Below, one piece after another: positions 52,608-63,361 of a DNA stretch of 64,000 bases. The notes under the pieces were generated by a model. It was given only the letters and a program-made list of their open reading frames with translations, was not told where the DNA came from and ran no database searches. This DNA is from Acrasis kona (taxonomy: Eukaryota; Heterolobosea; Eutetramitea; Acrasida; Acrasidae): contig JAOPGA020001235.1 of the NCBI GenBank assembly GCA_026419775.2, forward strand, positions 1-64,000, in the 5' to 3' direction. Positions within the stretch are counted from its first letter, which is position 1; the number at the start of each line of letters is the position of its first letter. Made by a program: the position numbers and the translations under genes.

Positions 52608-53822
52608 GATGGTTGATGGTTCTTGTTGATGACAAAGTTTGAAAATTGAAAGTTGTCCGCTTACAATCAAATATGCGAAAAGAGAAGCTTCATTTGCAAA
52701 TCCCAATCCGCTCAAAATGATAAGAACCACGAAAAGATATGCTCAAAGACGAAGTAGATTTTTGCAGCTGATTTTTTCATGAAAGATTCCGCACACACAA
52801 ACTGAAGGCTCGAACAGTGTACTAAATGCTTCAAAATCACTTCAAAAAAATTCAAATACACAAGAGGTTGGACAAAATAATAATAGAAACGTCAAAGGAG
52901 AGGGTGGTTGAAGGATTTTATTTGTATTGAAACAACTCTCTATTATGGAAAAGGGTATCTATTTCATGTGAGGAGCTTCAAACACATGTACTCTGAAAAT
53001 AGTGGGACAATGTTGCTGAATTATGGCAACCCTTATCCTGGACTTTTAGCACGTCCCAAGATCAAAATCCGTTGAGCATTGCAGCAAAGCGACAACCGAT
53101 TTCCTGAATCTCCTGGGGACATAACTCTAGACATGATTAAAGAAAATGTCATGCTGGATAAAGAATTTCACATTTCACAGTTTTTAATCTGTATCCATCT
53201 CCTGTTGAGCATTGCCGTGTTGATTGTTATCGCTTGGAGAAGAAAAGTGGCCGTTTCGATCTCCACTCATCATGCCTAACAATTACTCGATCCGAATTGA
53301 ATTAAATGACAATGGCAATTCGGAATGGTTCAGGTGTGTCGTTCCCTCAATATTTTAAAGCTCGTATCTATACAACAATAAATAGCTTGCGAGGATTTAT
53401 GACCCCTATATCATTTGCGACGACTTCGAGATTAGAAGCAAAAAGGGATTGGACTCCAATAACTTGTTAGAATAGTCCGTATTCTGCTCGATGCGGAGCA
53501 CAATAGTAGGCGACATGTTTTTGGGCTCCTTTCACCGCCTCTGTTATGGCGCTCACCACAGCGCTTTTCGTGTGCCTAATCCTAAGGTTGGGGTCTATTA
53601 TATTATCTTCGTGTTTATAGGTGGAAAGTATCTTGTAATATCCCTTAGAGTACTGAAAATATTTTATTTTCTCAATTCTACATCAAAAATTATCACCTAT
53701 TGTGTCAGGGCCTAAGGCGCAAAAAGCTTAAGTCTTTTAGGATTGTAAGGGGTATCACGACTTAATGTACTCTAAAAATAAACACAAAATCCGCCAAGGA
53801 ACACCGAAATACACGATATATA
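52608..53822. other. Spacer with a possible small membrane-protein frame
   Basis: About 1.2 kb upstream of TOR. A frame at 53133-53279 (48 residues from an ATG) has one hydrophobic helix (FLICIHLLLSIAVLIVIAW) and a basic end. Its frame is open upstream without ATG to 53079. A short ATG frame at ~53010-53075 (MLLNYGNPYPGLLARPK) ends just before it in another frame, so the two may be parts of one small broken gene. The rest shows nothing recognisable. Confidence 0.4.
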
Positions 53823-54974
53823 ATGCAAACATTAAATCGTGTCGATAAAAGAAGACTAGAACAGGATGAGGATCAATACTGCTCTATAAAAAGAATTAAA
53901 AGAGAACACGAAAGTGAAACAGATTCGCCTGTGGAAAATACGAACATTAAAGCGCTTCCGATAGAATTGTGGACAATTGTTGTAGAGTTTTATTTGGAAG
54001 ACGAAGATTTTAATGGTCATCCAACCAAAGAAGGGCGAGACCATAGATACCAGAATTTCATTTGTCAATTAAATGTTTTGTACTCGATCAACAAGGAGAT
54101 GAAGGAAATATATGACATTTTTATTAAGAAATGTTATCAAAACAATTCAGAACCAGACGCAACAAAAAAGATATTTGAAGAACAAAGAATAGAAGTTATC
54201 AGATGTTTTTATAAAAAGTTAAAAGGGTCTGTACGTCTTCATACGCTAATGGAATATGGATTTTTAAAAGCAACAGGGTATGATGAAATAATGCAAGTAC
54301 AGAAAGAAGAAAACAAACTCATCAACGAAGTCAAAAGATTGTTGAACGATGATCAAATTGATGTCAGCGAACATAATAATCATATCATACTCTGTGCTTG
54401 TAAAATTGGGTTGACAGATATTGTTCAATTGCTCATCAACCACGAAAATGTTGATCCATCTGCATGTAATAACTATGCTATCAAACTTGCTAGTCGCAAC
54501 GGACACAAAGATGTTGTTGCGCTACTTCTCAATGATTCACGTGTTGATCCATCTGCATGTATTTATGCTATCGAACTTGCTAGTCGCAATGGACACAAAG
54601 ATGTTGTTGCGCTACTTCTCAATGATTCACGTGTTGATCCATCTGCATGTAATTATGCTATCGAACTTGCTAGTCGCAACGGACACAAAGATGTTGTTGC
54701 GCTACTTCTCAAAGATTCACCTGATCCATCTGAGAATAATGACTATGCTATCCAACTTGCTAGTCGCAACGGACACAAAGATATAGTTGCGCTACTTCTC
54801 AATGATTCACGTGCTTGTCTGCGTATGATAACAACTATACTATCAGGGAAGCAACTTGTTCGTTGCAATAGACACGAAGATGATGGAACATTAAATCACA
54901 ACGACAGAGATATTACAAACAATAATGACGAGGATAACAATAATGTCGACATTAGTGGTGACGAAAAGTGCTGA
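53823..54974 (+). CDS. F-box-like ankyrin protein with near-identical repeats
   Basis: A 383-residue open frame. The N-terminus is polar, with ALPIELWTIVVEFYLED resembling an F-box helix. The middle has ankyrin units of ~30 residues. From ~54470 to 54800 they are almost identical even in DNA (NYAIELASRNGHKDVVALLL repeated four to five times). After the last full unit the frame is shifted by a small deletion within the next repeat near 54811. The C-terminal ~55 residues (from ACLRMITTILSGKQLV) are therefore repeat DNA read in another frame plus an Asn/Asp-rich tail. Ankyrin plus F-box would suggest a substrate adaptor for ubiquitin ligases; the F-box call is tentative. Confidence 0.75.
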   Translation: MQTLNRVDKRRLEQDEDQYCSIKRIKREHESETDSPVENTNIKALPIELWTIVVEFYLEDEDFNGHPTKEGRDHRYQNFICQLNVLYSINKEMKEIYDIFIKKCYQNNSEPDATKKIFEEQRIEVIRCFYKKLKGSVRLHTLMEYGFLKATGYDEIMQVQKEENKLINEVKRLLNDDQIDVSEHNNHIILCACKIGLTDIVQLLINHENVDPSACNNYAIKLASRNGHKDVVALLLNDSRVDPSACIYAIELASRNGHKDVVALLLNDSRVDPSACNYAIELASRNGHKDVVALLLKDSPDPSENNDYAIQLASRNGHKDIVALLLNDSRACLRMITTILSGKQLVRCNRHEDDGTLNHNDRDITNNNDEDNNNVDISGDEKC

Positions 54975-55230
54975 TGAAGATTTCTTTGACAACATTTATG
55001 ATATTGACCAAAGTAGTGAAGACTCTGACAGTGATGAAGAAGTTGATGACACCCACGCCCGCTTGTACAAGAGTAATCCCAGAAGAGACTCAGAATTATG
55101 GTTTGAGTTTATAAGCACAAGCGTGAAAAGCATCAAAGTCGACCAAAACCAACAGCGTATTGGAACCGTGTGTTACAATGTTATACTTGATGTTATACCT
55201 GTTATATATGAAGGAGACACACAGCATTAG
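54925..55230 (+). pseudogene. Acidic C-terminal remnant overlapping the ankyrin gene
   Basis: This frame overlaps the end of the ankyrin gene by 50 bases, one base out of phase. It reads KSADEDFFDNIYDIDQSSED, an acidic run (DSDSDEEVDD), then LYKSNPRRDSELWFEFISTS. The composition is protein-like. It probably represents the original C-terminal part of the ankyrin protein before the frame changed, although a separate small protein starting at 54925 is possible. Confidence 0.35.
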
Positions 55231-55709
55231 TTCTATTGATTCTTTCCTCTTGCTGGTGATCAATCGTTTGCGCAAGCCATAACAGAGTTTCATACAACTC
55301 TTAACGGCATCGTCCGGAAAGTATAGAATAACATCAATAGATGTAGATGATAATCTTGTTCTAGTGTCAGAATGTCAGATCAAGAAGAAGCTTGTTGCTA
55401 TTACAGATATTCTAATCATTTCTTCCATAATATGAACGTTTCTTCAGTGAATAATTATGGCCTATAGTTAAGCCTTTTGAATAAATAGAAGATTCAAATA
55501 TTTCAATGTGTTAATGGCTACTCCTGAAGTGTGATTGGTAAATGAGAGACTTCCCTGATCTAAAAGTCTTTCAAGATTATTTCAAAAAAACTCCCACTTA
55601 CAATTTTTAGAAGATCGGTCACTGGATAAAGGGAGTTGTTGGACTGACAGTTAACATTTTTCAAATAGTGTGCAAAAACTAGTTCCGATTAACCAAACCA
55701 TTTGGGAGT
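55231..55709. other. Spacer, no supported gene
   Basis: About 480 bases with only very short ATG frames (for example 32 codons at 55371). The last ~150 bases lie directly before the KH-Smr gene and should contain its promoter. No repeats or RNA genes were seen. Confidence 0.55.
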
Positions 55710-56695
55710 ATGGGAAATCTACTAAGGAAACCAAGTAAAAAAAGTACTCCCAAGGAGCCCGTTGTTGCCAGCAATACTCCAACCGCTGAGGCAGCGAAGG
55801 TGGAAAAGGTTGTGCCTGTGGTAACAGCTCCACAAGTAGAAGTAGTTGTGCCCGTGGCGACAACAACTCCACAGGTAGGAAAGGTAGCCGTTCAAGAAAA
55901 ATCTGAGCCTGTGAATGATACTGAGCTCGGATCATACCATCTACCTTCGAAGTTGCATAAGCATGTGATTGGATCAGGTGGAAAAATCATCAAAGAGATA
56001 CAGACCACAAATAATGTTAAAATAGAGCTATTAGCAGATATTGACAAAGTCAAAATTACTTGTGATGGCCAAGATGAGAAGAAAATCAAATCTGCTTTCA
56101 AACAAATTGAAGAGACTCTAGCACAAGTGGTGAGTAATTAATGTCACAAAATGTTAATCTGAATAGGGATGGTTCTATGAATCTGGTGTGTGGATTGAAA
56201 AGCTTGCTTATGATGAAATCTTTTCAAAGTGGAACAAGAAGATTGAATTTGAGGCCGAAAGCATGAAGAAATGCTTTGAAGATTCTAAGGCAAGTTACGA
56301 CTCTGGAAATAAGGAGGAGGCCAAGACTCAATCAACTGCAGGAAAGGTACATCAAGAAAACATGCATCGTTACAAGAAAGAATGTGCCAAGGAGGTCTTT
56401 GACTTTTTGTAAGTGTATCTACGCGTAATTTCACTCAAAAATTAGGAACGCTAAATTCGATGACTACACCATAGATCTTCACGGTCAATTGGTTAATGAA
56501 GCCTTAGAATTTGTTACCCAACGCGTTGAGAAGCTTGCTGGAAATGCCAAACAACCACTACAAATTATAACTGGTGCTGGTAACCATAGCGATGCTAGTG
56601 GTGCTAAAATAAAACCAGCCGTCATAAAGTACTTGAACGAGAAGAGTCTCAAATTCGAGGAAATTAATAACGGAACTTTGAACGTCACACTTTAA
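55710..56695 (+). CDS. KH - DUF1771 - Smr domain protein, N-myristoylation site
   Basis: Three exons (55710-56129, 56167-56408, 56446-56695) with 37-nt introns give 303 residues. MGNLLRK at the start fits N-myristoylation. A Val/Pro/Thr-rich linker follows. A KH domain at ~75-138 has YHLPSKLHKHVIGSGGKII with the GxxG loop GSGG. A helical segment (~165-230, AKTQSTAGKVHQENMHRYKK) is the DUF1771-type partner of Smr domains. The C-terminal Smr domain has YTIDLHG and IITGAGNHSD. Smr domains cleave RNA in ribosome-quality-control and repair contexts. This suggests a membrane-attached RNA-binding nuclease. The combination of domains is uncommon. Confidence 0.85.
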
Positions 56696-56931
56696 ATTGT
56701 GTACTTTTAATTAATAAACATTGGCTGGCTTTGATATTTACAAACATTGGTTAGACATCGTCATTTCTGCTTTAATGTTCTTTCGCGAAGTATTTGCCAT
56801 TGAAGATAATCAGTTGCGACCAGTAATCTAAATAAAACAGAAATTTATTCAAATTTGGAATTGGTATTGACAACATAAGTTGACGGTAGAACTTCTCGAA
56901 ATCGAACGGCTATCAAAATCAAAACAACGAA

Positions 56932-58023
56932 ATGAAAGTTTACCAACACGGTGCACGACTCCATGACAACATTCCACATCCTCACACGAGCGACACCGTG
57001 ATGATGGTAAGACCAGTAGATTTCGCCTTCAACGAACAAACTGCCACTGACAATGAATTCCAAAACGTTCCCACAAGCAAGCCAGACGACATTAACGCCA
57101 ATGCACTACGTGAATTTCAACAGAGTGTAGAAGTACTACAAAGTCATGGTGTCAATGTTATCGTCCTTGAGAGACCAACTTTCGGAGAGGCGACGAAGAG
57201 AAAACTACCCGATGCAGTGTTCCCAAACAATTGGATTAGTACACACAGAGACGGAAACGTCGTTCTGTTCCCTATGGCTACTCTTAACCGTCGAGACGAA
57301 ACTTTACGTAGTAAGGAAGTACAAAAGCTGTTGCATGACTTGGGCTTTGACATTAAGAACGTTATTCAAATCGGACGTGATCAAGAAGACGAAAAGTTCT
57401 TGGAGGGAACTGGTAGCATGGTCATTGACCATGTAAGCAGGACTGTTTATGCTGCTCTAAGTGTGAGGACTAATGCTGAACAACTAGATAACTACATTGA
57501 GGCCACAAGATACTACACAAAGAGCGTGACCTTCAACACAAAGAGCTCCTCCGGTTTGCCGTTTTATCACACCAACGTCATGATGAGCATAGGTGATAAG
57601 TTTGCAGTCGTGTGTACAGAGTGCATTGTGGATGATGAAGTCAGCTCAGGGCAGCAAGTAGTATCCACACTAAAGAATGATGGAAAGGAGGTCATTGAAA
57701 TCACACTCGAGCAAGCAGAGAAGTACTTTTGTGGTAACATTTTACAGGTACGATCCAATAATGGGAACAATGTCATTGCGATGAGTGAAAGTTGTTTGAA
57801 AGGATTCACCAAAGAACAACTTGACATTTTGCAAAGGCACGGAACTATTGCTGCTTTCCCAATTGCTCCCACAATTGAATTTGTTGGTGGAGGCTCAGCT
57901 AGATGCATGCTCGCCGAGATTCATCTTCCTAAACGTGCCTTGAACAAAGACAATCAACACTTGACGACACAATGGCTCCAATCTGTCTTATCGGACAATG
58001 CTTCATCTCCTGGAAATATATAA
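56932..58023 (+). CDS. CtlX-like citrulline/arginine amidinohydrolase
   Basis: A 363-residue single-exon member of the guanidino-group-modifying (amidinotransferase-fold) family. Typical pieces are MMVRPVDFAFNEQTA, PDAVFPNNWISTH, LEGTGSMVIDH, FYHTNVMMSIG and the C-terminal GGGSARCMLAEI with the nucleophilic Cys. The PNNWISTH form matches CtlX (citrulline utilisation hydrolase) proteins rather than classical arginine deiminases. The enzyme probably hydrolyses citrulline or a related ureido or guanidino compound. It is cytosolic, with no targeting peptide. Confidence 0.88.
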   Translation: MKVYQHGARLHDNIPHPHTSDTVMMVRPVDFAFNEQTATDNEFQNVPTSKPDDINANALREFQQSVEVLQSHGVNVIVLERPTFGEATKRKLPDAVFPNNWISTHRDGNVVLFPMATLNRRDETLRSKEVQKLLHDLGFDIKNVIQIGRDQEDEKFLEGTGSMVIDHVSRTVYAALSVRTNAEQLDNYIEATRYYTKSVTFNTKSSSGLPFYHTNVMMSIGDKFAVVCTECIVDDEVSSGQQVVSTLKNDGKEVIEITLEQAEKYFCGNILQVRSNNGNNVIAMSESCLKGFTKEQLDILQRHGTIAAFPIAPTIEFVGGGSARCMLAEIHLPKRALNKDNQHLTTQWLQSVLSDNASSPGNI

Positions 58024-58153
58024 ATAAAATGTATAATTAATGTAAAGGCGGTTACAAATGTTTGTCTTCTGCTTTTCGTCAAAGACCTTTTCGATGTATT
58101 TATGAAGTGTTTATAAATAGTAGACAACTAACTATCTGCATTACAAATAAACT

Positions 58154-58468
58154 ATGAACACACAGAATTCTGAAAACTTCCAAAGAAACGAGAAGTTGAC
58201 CTTCAGACAACCACGTCCGAAGATAATAGAGGATGACATTGAAGAAACCACAACGAACTCCAAAATAGATCAAAATGTACAAAACCAAAAACTAAAGGAC
58301 ATTATATCTGTTAATGAGGACTCAGGGGTGGATAGCACCATCAAAGAGGACATAAAAAACGAACCGAAAAGAATGTTCTTCTATTATCCTAAATATCTGC
58401 ACCCCGAAGCTGTTACGTTAATTGCCCAAAACCTCTTACAAGAATGGGAACAGGAAAATCAGTCATAG
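58154..58468 (+). CDS. Small acidic protein, unknown
   Basis: A 104-residue open frame starting at an ATG in AACTATG. The first 75 residues are polar and probably disordered. The C-terminus is more ordered: MFFYYPKYLHPEAVTLIAQN, LLQEWEQE. It lies 130 bases after the CtlX-like gene. No domain was recognised. The conserved-looking C-terminal helix suggests a binding peptide. Confidence 0.6.
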   Translation: MNTQNSENFQRNEKLTFRQPRPKIIEDDIEETTTNSKIDQNVQNQKLKDIISVNEDSGVDSTIKEDIKNEPKRMFFYYPKYLHPEAVTLIAQNLLQEWEQENQS

Positions 58469-58647
58469 GACTACAATCGACGTGCAGAGCAAGTATTGTC
58501 AAAAACAAACCAAGCAGTATGGATGTGAACGACGGTCGAGCATCGGAATTGTAACCAAGAATGAATAAATGCCATTCAGTTAACACATTCTTGTCTGTGT
58601 GGTAAAGCATGTTTAAAAATAAGTGTTTATTAACATAAATATACATG

Positions 58648-60584
58648 TTATACAATGTCCTTCTCAGATAAATATCTCTTGAAGTTTGGTCGTAACATCA
58701 GCTTAACAGATGTTACAATTTGAGAAAATAAGTCTACTTGACATAGACCTCCCGATGCTTTTTTAACTGTCTTTTGTAGCTCTTGTGAAGGTAAATTTAA
58801 TTGTTTCTCACTTCCAAGAGTCAGGTAATTAGCAATAATCTCGTTCTGTATGTTCAACCTCTCCACTGGTATGCTACATTTTTCATATCTCTTGACGTCA
58901 ATTAGGAATAAAAGTGGTTCCTCACAGGATTCTCTTCTTAAGAACAATTGAAACTTCTCAAGTGCGTCTGGATCGCTCAAAATGTTGTCAATATCACATG
59001 CTGTTCGCATTGATAATTCTTTTTGCAAATTACTCGATCCTTCTGAATCTTTCAAAAACATGATACAAAAGGGAGATCTACCCGAGTCCTCAACACTGCA
59101 TTGAACATCAACTGTCAACACACCCTTGAATGCTGTTTGTAATCTACTTTTTATTGTAATGTTATTTTTGAAAACCTCACTAACATCATTCAAATCAAGC
59201 AGACAAGCAGAAATATTACTTTCATCGTTCATACCAGTCATATTATTGAAGGAAGTGTTAGACTTTATAACGACTCCAGACTGATCAATAACACATATTG
59301 GCTCATAGATCATGTTCATGACTTTTCTGGTTTGGTACTCTTCGTTGGCGATCCTATCGACCATTTCGTTCAAAGTGGATACATTTTGTCTAACATTGGC
59401 CATGATCAACCTGTTCTTTTCTTTTTCTATTTTTAGTTTGTTGTTTAAACGGGTCATGTCTCTTCTTTTAGAGCTAACCATTGATGACACCAGCAGCATG
59501 AAGAAGCTCGTTGCGCCAGCGGCAATCATAACGGAGAGAGCTACTTGGTCCATGGAAAGTTGTGCACCTCTACTGATATTTTTTTCAAGTGGGTTATAAT
59601 GGTAATGACCAGCCGTCATACCAACATAATGCATTGAGCAGACAAGGCCCGCTGCCACACATGCAAGCAAAACCTGAATGCTTCCGTCGGGAATGTGAAA
59701 TGATATGAGAATTGCTCCGACACTGGCAACAATTGAAATAACGCATGCCGCCGCAACCACTCCAACGTCAAGGTGACACGAAACAAACTGATACTTTGTA
59801 GCAAGCATCCCTACGAAATGCATGACCAGGAACCCTCCCGATACAAAGATCGCACTAAACAAAACCTGAATGATGTGAGGTTTAAATTCATTTCCTTCCA
59901 CCACACAGATGAGGTCATCTACCGTAGGTGTGACCCAATTCAAAACGTTCTTGAGACTATTTCTTATTTGTACTTTCTCAACAGTCGGCTTTGAAGTGGC
60001 TGCATTGTCCGTACTTATGGACTCAGTCTGAGTGCTTGATTTGTACCTAATGCGCAGAATGTTGCAGCAGCTTAGTTTCCTTACTACAGGAAAGAAAATT
60101 TGTACAGAGCAAATCGCGTACCCTATTAAGCATAGGAACCATGCGGCAAAGGCACTCGCGAATGTGAGTCCTGCGTCAAATCCCATGGGCACAACGACCT
60201 GCTTGCCATCCATTGTGTATGCCATAGAGTAGCATATAGTTCCAACTTTCTAATGTTAGTAAAATGCATACAACGTGACTTACTAAAGTGCATCGCCCAC
60301 ACAGAGCATATACTAAGCGAGGTACATGACAGAAATATGTAAATAAGCTTTGTTATTACTCTTTTTGCGTAACGAACTTCTTGTATAAGAGAAAAGCACG
60401 TATAGGCACCTAACGTTGCCACAAGTATGCTGATAACAACATACAAGGGATTAACAGATATACTGATCTGGGGAACGGCACTGGCTGTGGTGTTGGCACC
60501 TAGGGTGTCATTGGTAAAATTCATAACTGTTTTAAAATATTCTGCATATTTCTTTTTTGACGTTATTGACGTTATGTCAACCAT
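58648..60584 (-). CDS. MHYT - PAS-like - RGS membrane signalling protein
   Basis: Two exons (60284-60584 and 58648-60245) across a 38-nt intron give 632 residues. The join restores the MHYT signature WAMHFIGTICYSM. Further MHYT-type motifs are MHFVGMLATKYQ and MHYVGMTAGHYHY, with six or seven membrane helices. A coiled coil (~270-310) and a PAS-like domain (IYEPICVIDQSGVVIKSNTS) follow. The C-terminal 120 residues form an RGS domain (FQLFLRRESCEEPLLFLIDV to LRPNFKRYLS). MHYT domains are mainly known from bacterial signalling proteins, where they may sense oxygen, CO or NO through copper. An RGS output would tie such sensing to heterotrimeric G proteins. Confidence 0.87.
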
Positions 60585-61902
60585 TTTATGTCACAAAGTT
60601 GGTATTATATTTGGTAATCCGACCGGACGTTCTACCGGATAAGGGCCTCTCCGCCTAAAAAGAAGCAGGATAGTCTTTATAATCAAATGACATCACATGT
60701 TCTTTGTTTCTGTTTGTTTTAAACACTCATATGATCTGATTGGGTAGTTGTAGTTCCCTTTGTCGACAATATGTCGTGTAAATAAAAAAGCGTCAGATCC
60801 ATAACCAAAAATTGTAACTTTACCCTGATGGAAAGACTTGGAAGAAGTTCGCATTAACAGTAAACTATCGTATCACTGTTCTATAACCTTGGTGGGAAAA
60901 GTCTATCTACCTTCTAAAGTGGTGTATTTGTTAATACATACTATTATAGAGGTTGTCCCTCCATACCTGGAAACGACGCTTCAACCGCACCACCAACTCT
61001 CAATGAATGACCTGTGTAGCGATACTTGCAGCGTTTTTGCCTCATCGAGTGCAGAGATGACCATGATTTTGCCCTTGTTGGCGTAATGCTCTGCAAATGG
61101 AAGAAGATCCACAAAAAACTGTCCTTCGTCAGTTCCTATTACATCCGCATCATCAACGAGATGAGTAATTTTTTTAACAAGTCTGTAGAGATGGCTTTAA
61201 TCACATTCGTTAGCACAGAACAACAGGAAAATGGGCGTGCTAAAAAAGTGGAGGATCAAATCGTAGAGCAAATCATGGTATTTCAGTGTCCATACACGCA
61301 CAAGGTAACGAAAACACCAACCGTCCTGCATCCATGCGAACACTCATGATTGGGCGCTACAACCGGTTTGGACTGTCCGGATAACTACTAATCAAGAGTT
61401 ATTTAGAGGTTGTGATGTCTTTAGATCATCTGGTTTCGGGAATGTATAGTTGTTATTCCCTTTAATCAAACGAGCTATGATTCCGGATTATAAAAAATGC
61501 AGGCTTACAGCACACTTGGCATTTTGGTTTCCAAATTTCTTTTGTTTCGTCCCTTTGACTTTCGGACAGCGTGACGAACGAGATATAAACCAACAATATA
61601 AAGCTACGCAATGGTTAGTCTGGCAAGGACACAACCAAAGAGTCATAGAAGTCTTCCATAATACATTGCTGAGAACTACATTATTGACACAAAGCCTACA
61701 ACACAGGCAAGGTGAATACAATTGACATTGACTTCAAATTTTTAAAAACTTGAATTAAACAAACTGATTTCTCAAAAACTCTTTTTGTAGTTCTTTTTCA
61801 TGAAGTGGTCTTTTTGTCACTTGCATTGGAGAATTCTGGAGTTTGAACCCCGATCCGGAAATATCAAAAATTCCACTCCACTTTACAAAAATTAACAACA
61901 AG
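60585..61902. other. Spacer with a decayed RING/U-box-like remnant
   Basis: About 1.3 kb without an intact gene. At ~61026-61430 the plus strand reads a helical stretch, then VFQCPYTHKVTKTPTVLHPC with EHS-stop. In another frame GATTGLDCPDNY follows. The spacing of Cys/His and Pro resembles a U-box or SP-RING zinc-binding end broken by a frameshift. The frame at 61450-61725 has poor composition. Confidence 0.45.
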
Positions 61903-63340
61903 ATGAGTGAACGGTGGGACGGAGCTGTTGTCATACAGCCGAATGTCAACGATCCTTTAATCAACAACTACCACGAGCCCCCTGTCGATACAATGGAGGA
62001 AGAACAGAATGCTCCACAAACTACTAAGGCTCTTATTATTTTATATGCAATTACCTTGGTGATGGTTTTAACCAGAAGTATAGATTTTGTTCTATACGTA
62101 AGAATGTCGAAAAAGATGGTTAACTACGAGTATGTCACTAGAAATCATTTTTAGACTAAAATGTACCAGCTTCTTTTTAGGTGGTATCCTGTTGTCCTTA
62201 GGATTTTGTTGTATATCTTGGCCGGTTGTTTGGATTAAAAATGTTAACAGGAGGCATCACTAAGCAGATGCGCAAATTCCCCAACTATAAATTTATTCTT
62301 ATGGGTGTGTTCGACGCCATTGGTGTTGTTGTCAGTACAATTCCCGCTGCGTATGCAACAGGCCCAACTGTTGTAGTCATGGCACAAGGAATCGTGGTCA
62401 TAAACTTGATTGCATCATTTATATTCTTGAAATTTAGGTATACTTTCTTCCATTACGTTGGTATGCTGTTGGTCGTTTGTGGTATCACTATTGAGGTCTT
62501 CCCAGCACTTGCAGGCACACAATCTGGTGCTGACGATAAATACAATTGGGTGTGGCTTCTATTATTGTTCCTTGCAAATATTCCAATGGCGGCGAGCAAT
62601 GTATACAAAGAAAAATACCTCAAAGAAGCAGTAAGTTGTGTTTTATTAAGGATGACGATGTAACATGATTAGAAATTAGACGTGTGGTACATGAATGCTT
62701 GGGTGGCCCTCTACCAACTCATTTTTGGTTTCATATCATTCCCTATTGTTTATATCCCCACCCCTGATCGTGATGGAAGAAGGACATTTATCAACTTTTA
62801 CGATACTTGGACCTACCTTGGAAATAGTTGGAAGTGCTTTGCAGGAATAAACAGTCAAGACAATGACATGTGTGATTACTTCTATGCAATCTTTATTATA
62901 TTCATGGCATTTAACATGACCGTAAGTGAGATGACTCTTCTAAACAACTAACAACGTAGTATAACATTCTCATGCTTATTGTATTCCAAAAAGGAAGCTC
63001 TACTCTAGCTGTGGTTGCAAGCGCTGCCAGATTGGCATTATCCAACTTGGGTTTCCTCATCAAGTTCCTTGCTGGCGAGGCATACCAACCAGAACTAACC
63101 TACTTTGACATTATTGCCTTATTCGTCCTGATGGCTGGAATCGTCGTCTACTCTGCAACACGTGAATACATTGCCGATGATAGTGACTTCTTCGTCAGGA
63201 CTTGGAACACTGTGTTTTCTTGTTGTAACAAAAAGAAGAAAGTGATCGCTGATCCTAACATGAGAGGAAGGTACGACGAGATTGCTAGATACGATTACAA
63301 TACAAAGGGTGGTGGAGAAGTTATTTATCTTGATCAATAA
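61903..63340 (+). CDS. CRT-like transporter
   Basis: Four exons (61903-62129, 62181-62630, 62673-62921, 62960-63340) give ~435 residues with about ten membrane helices. Family features of chloroquine-resistance-transporter-like proteins are FILMGVFDAIGVVVSTIP, AASNVYKEKYLKEA, KLDVWYMNAWVALYQ and the loop Cys pair in SWKCFAGINSQDNDMCDYF. These are drug/metabolite-superfamily carriers of vacuolar or lysosomal membranes that export amino acids, peptides or glutathione. The N-terminus has an acidic dileucine-type stretch (NDPLINNY). At 62229-62231 one T appears to be missing: the written frame reads AGCLD-stop, whereas an added T gives AGCFGLKML. An assembly indel is likely. Confidence 0.87.
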
Positions 63341-63361
63341 AATATTTATTATACAAAAGTG

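Noticed and set aside
61450-61725. 91-codon plus-strand frame
   Set aside because: Composition is not protein-like, the opposite strand is equally open and no domain is visible.
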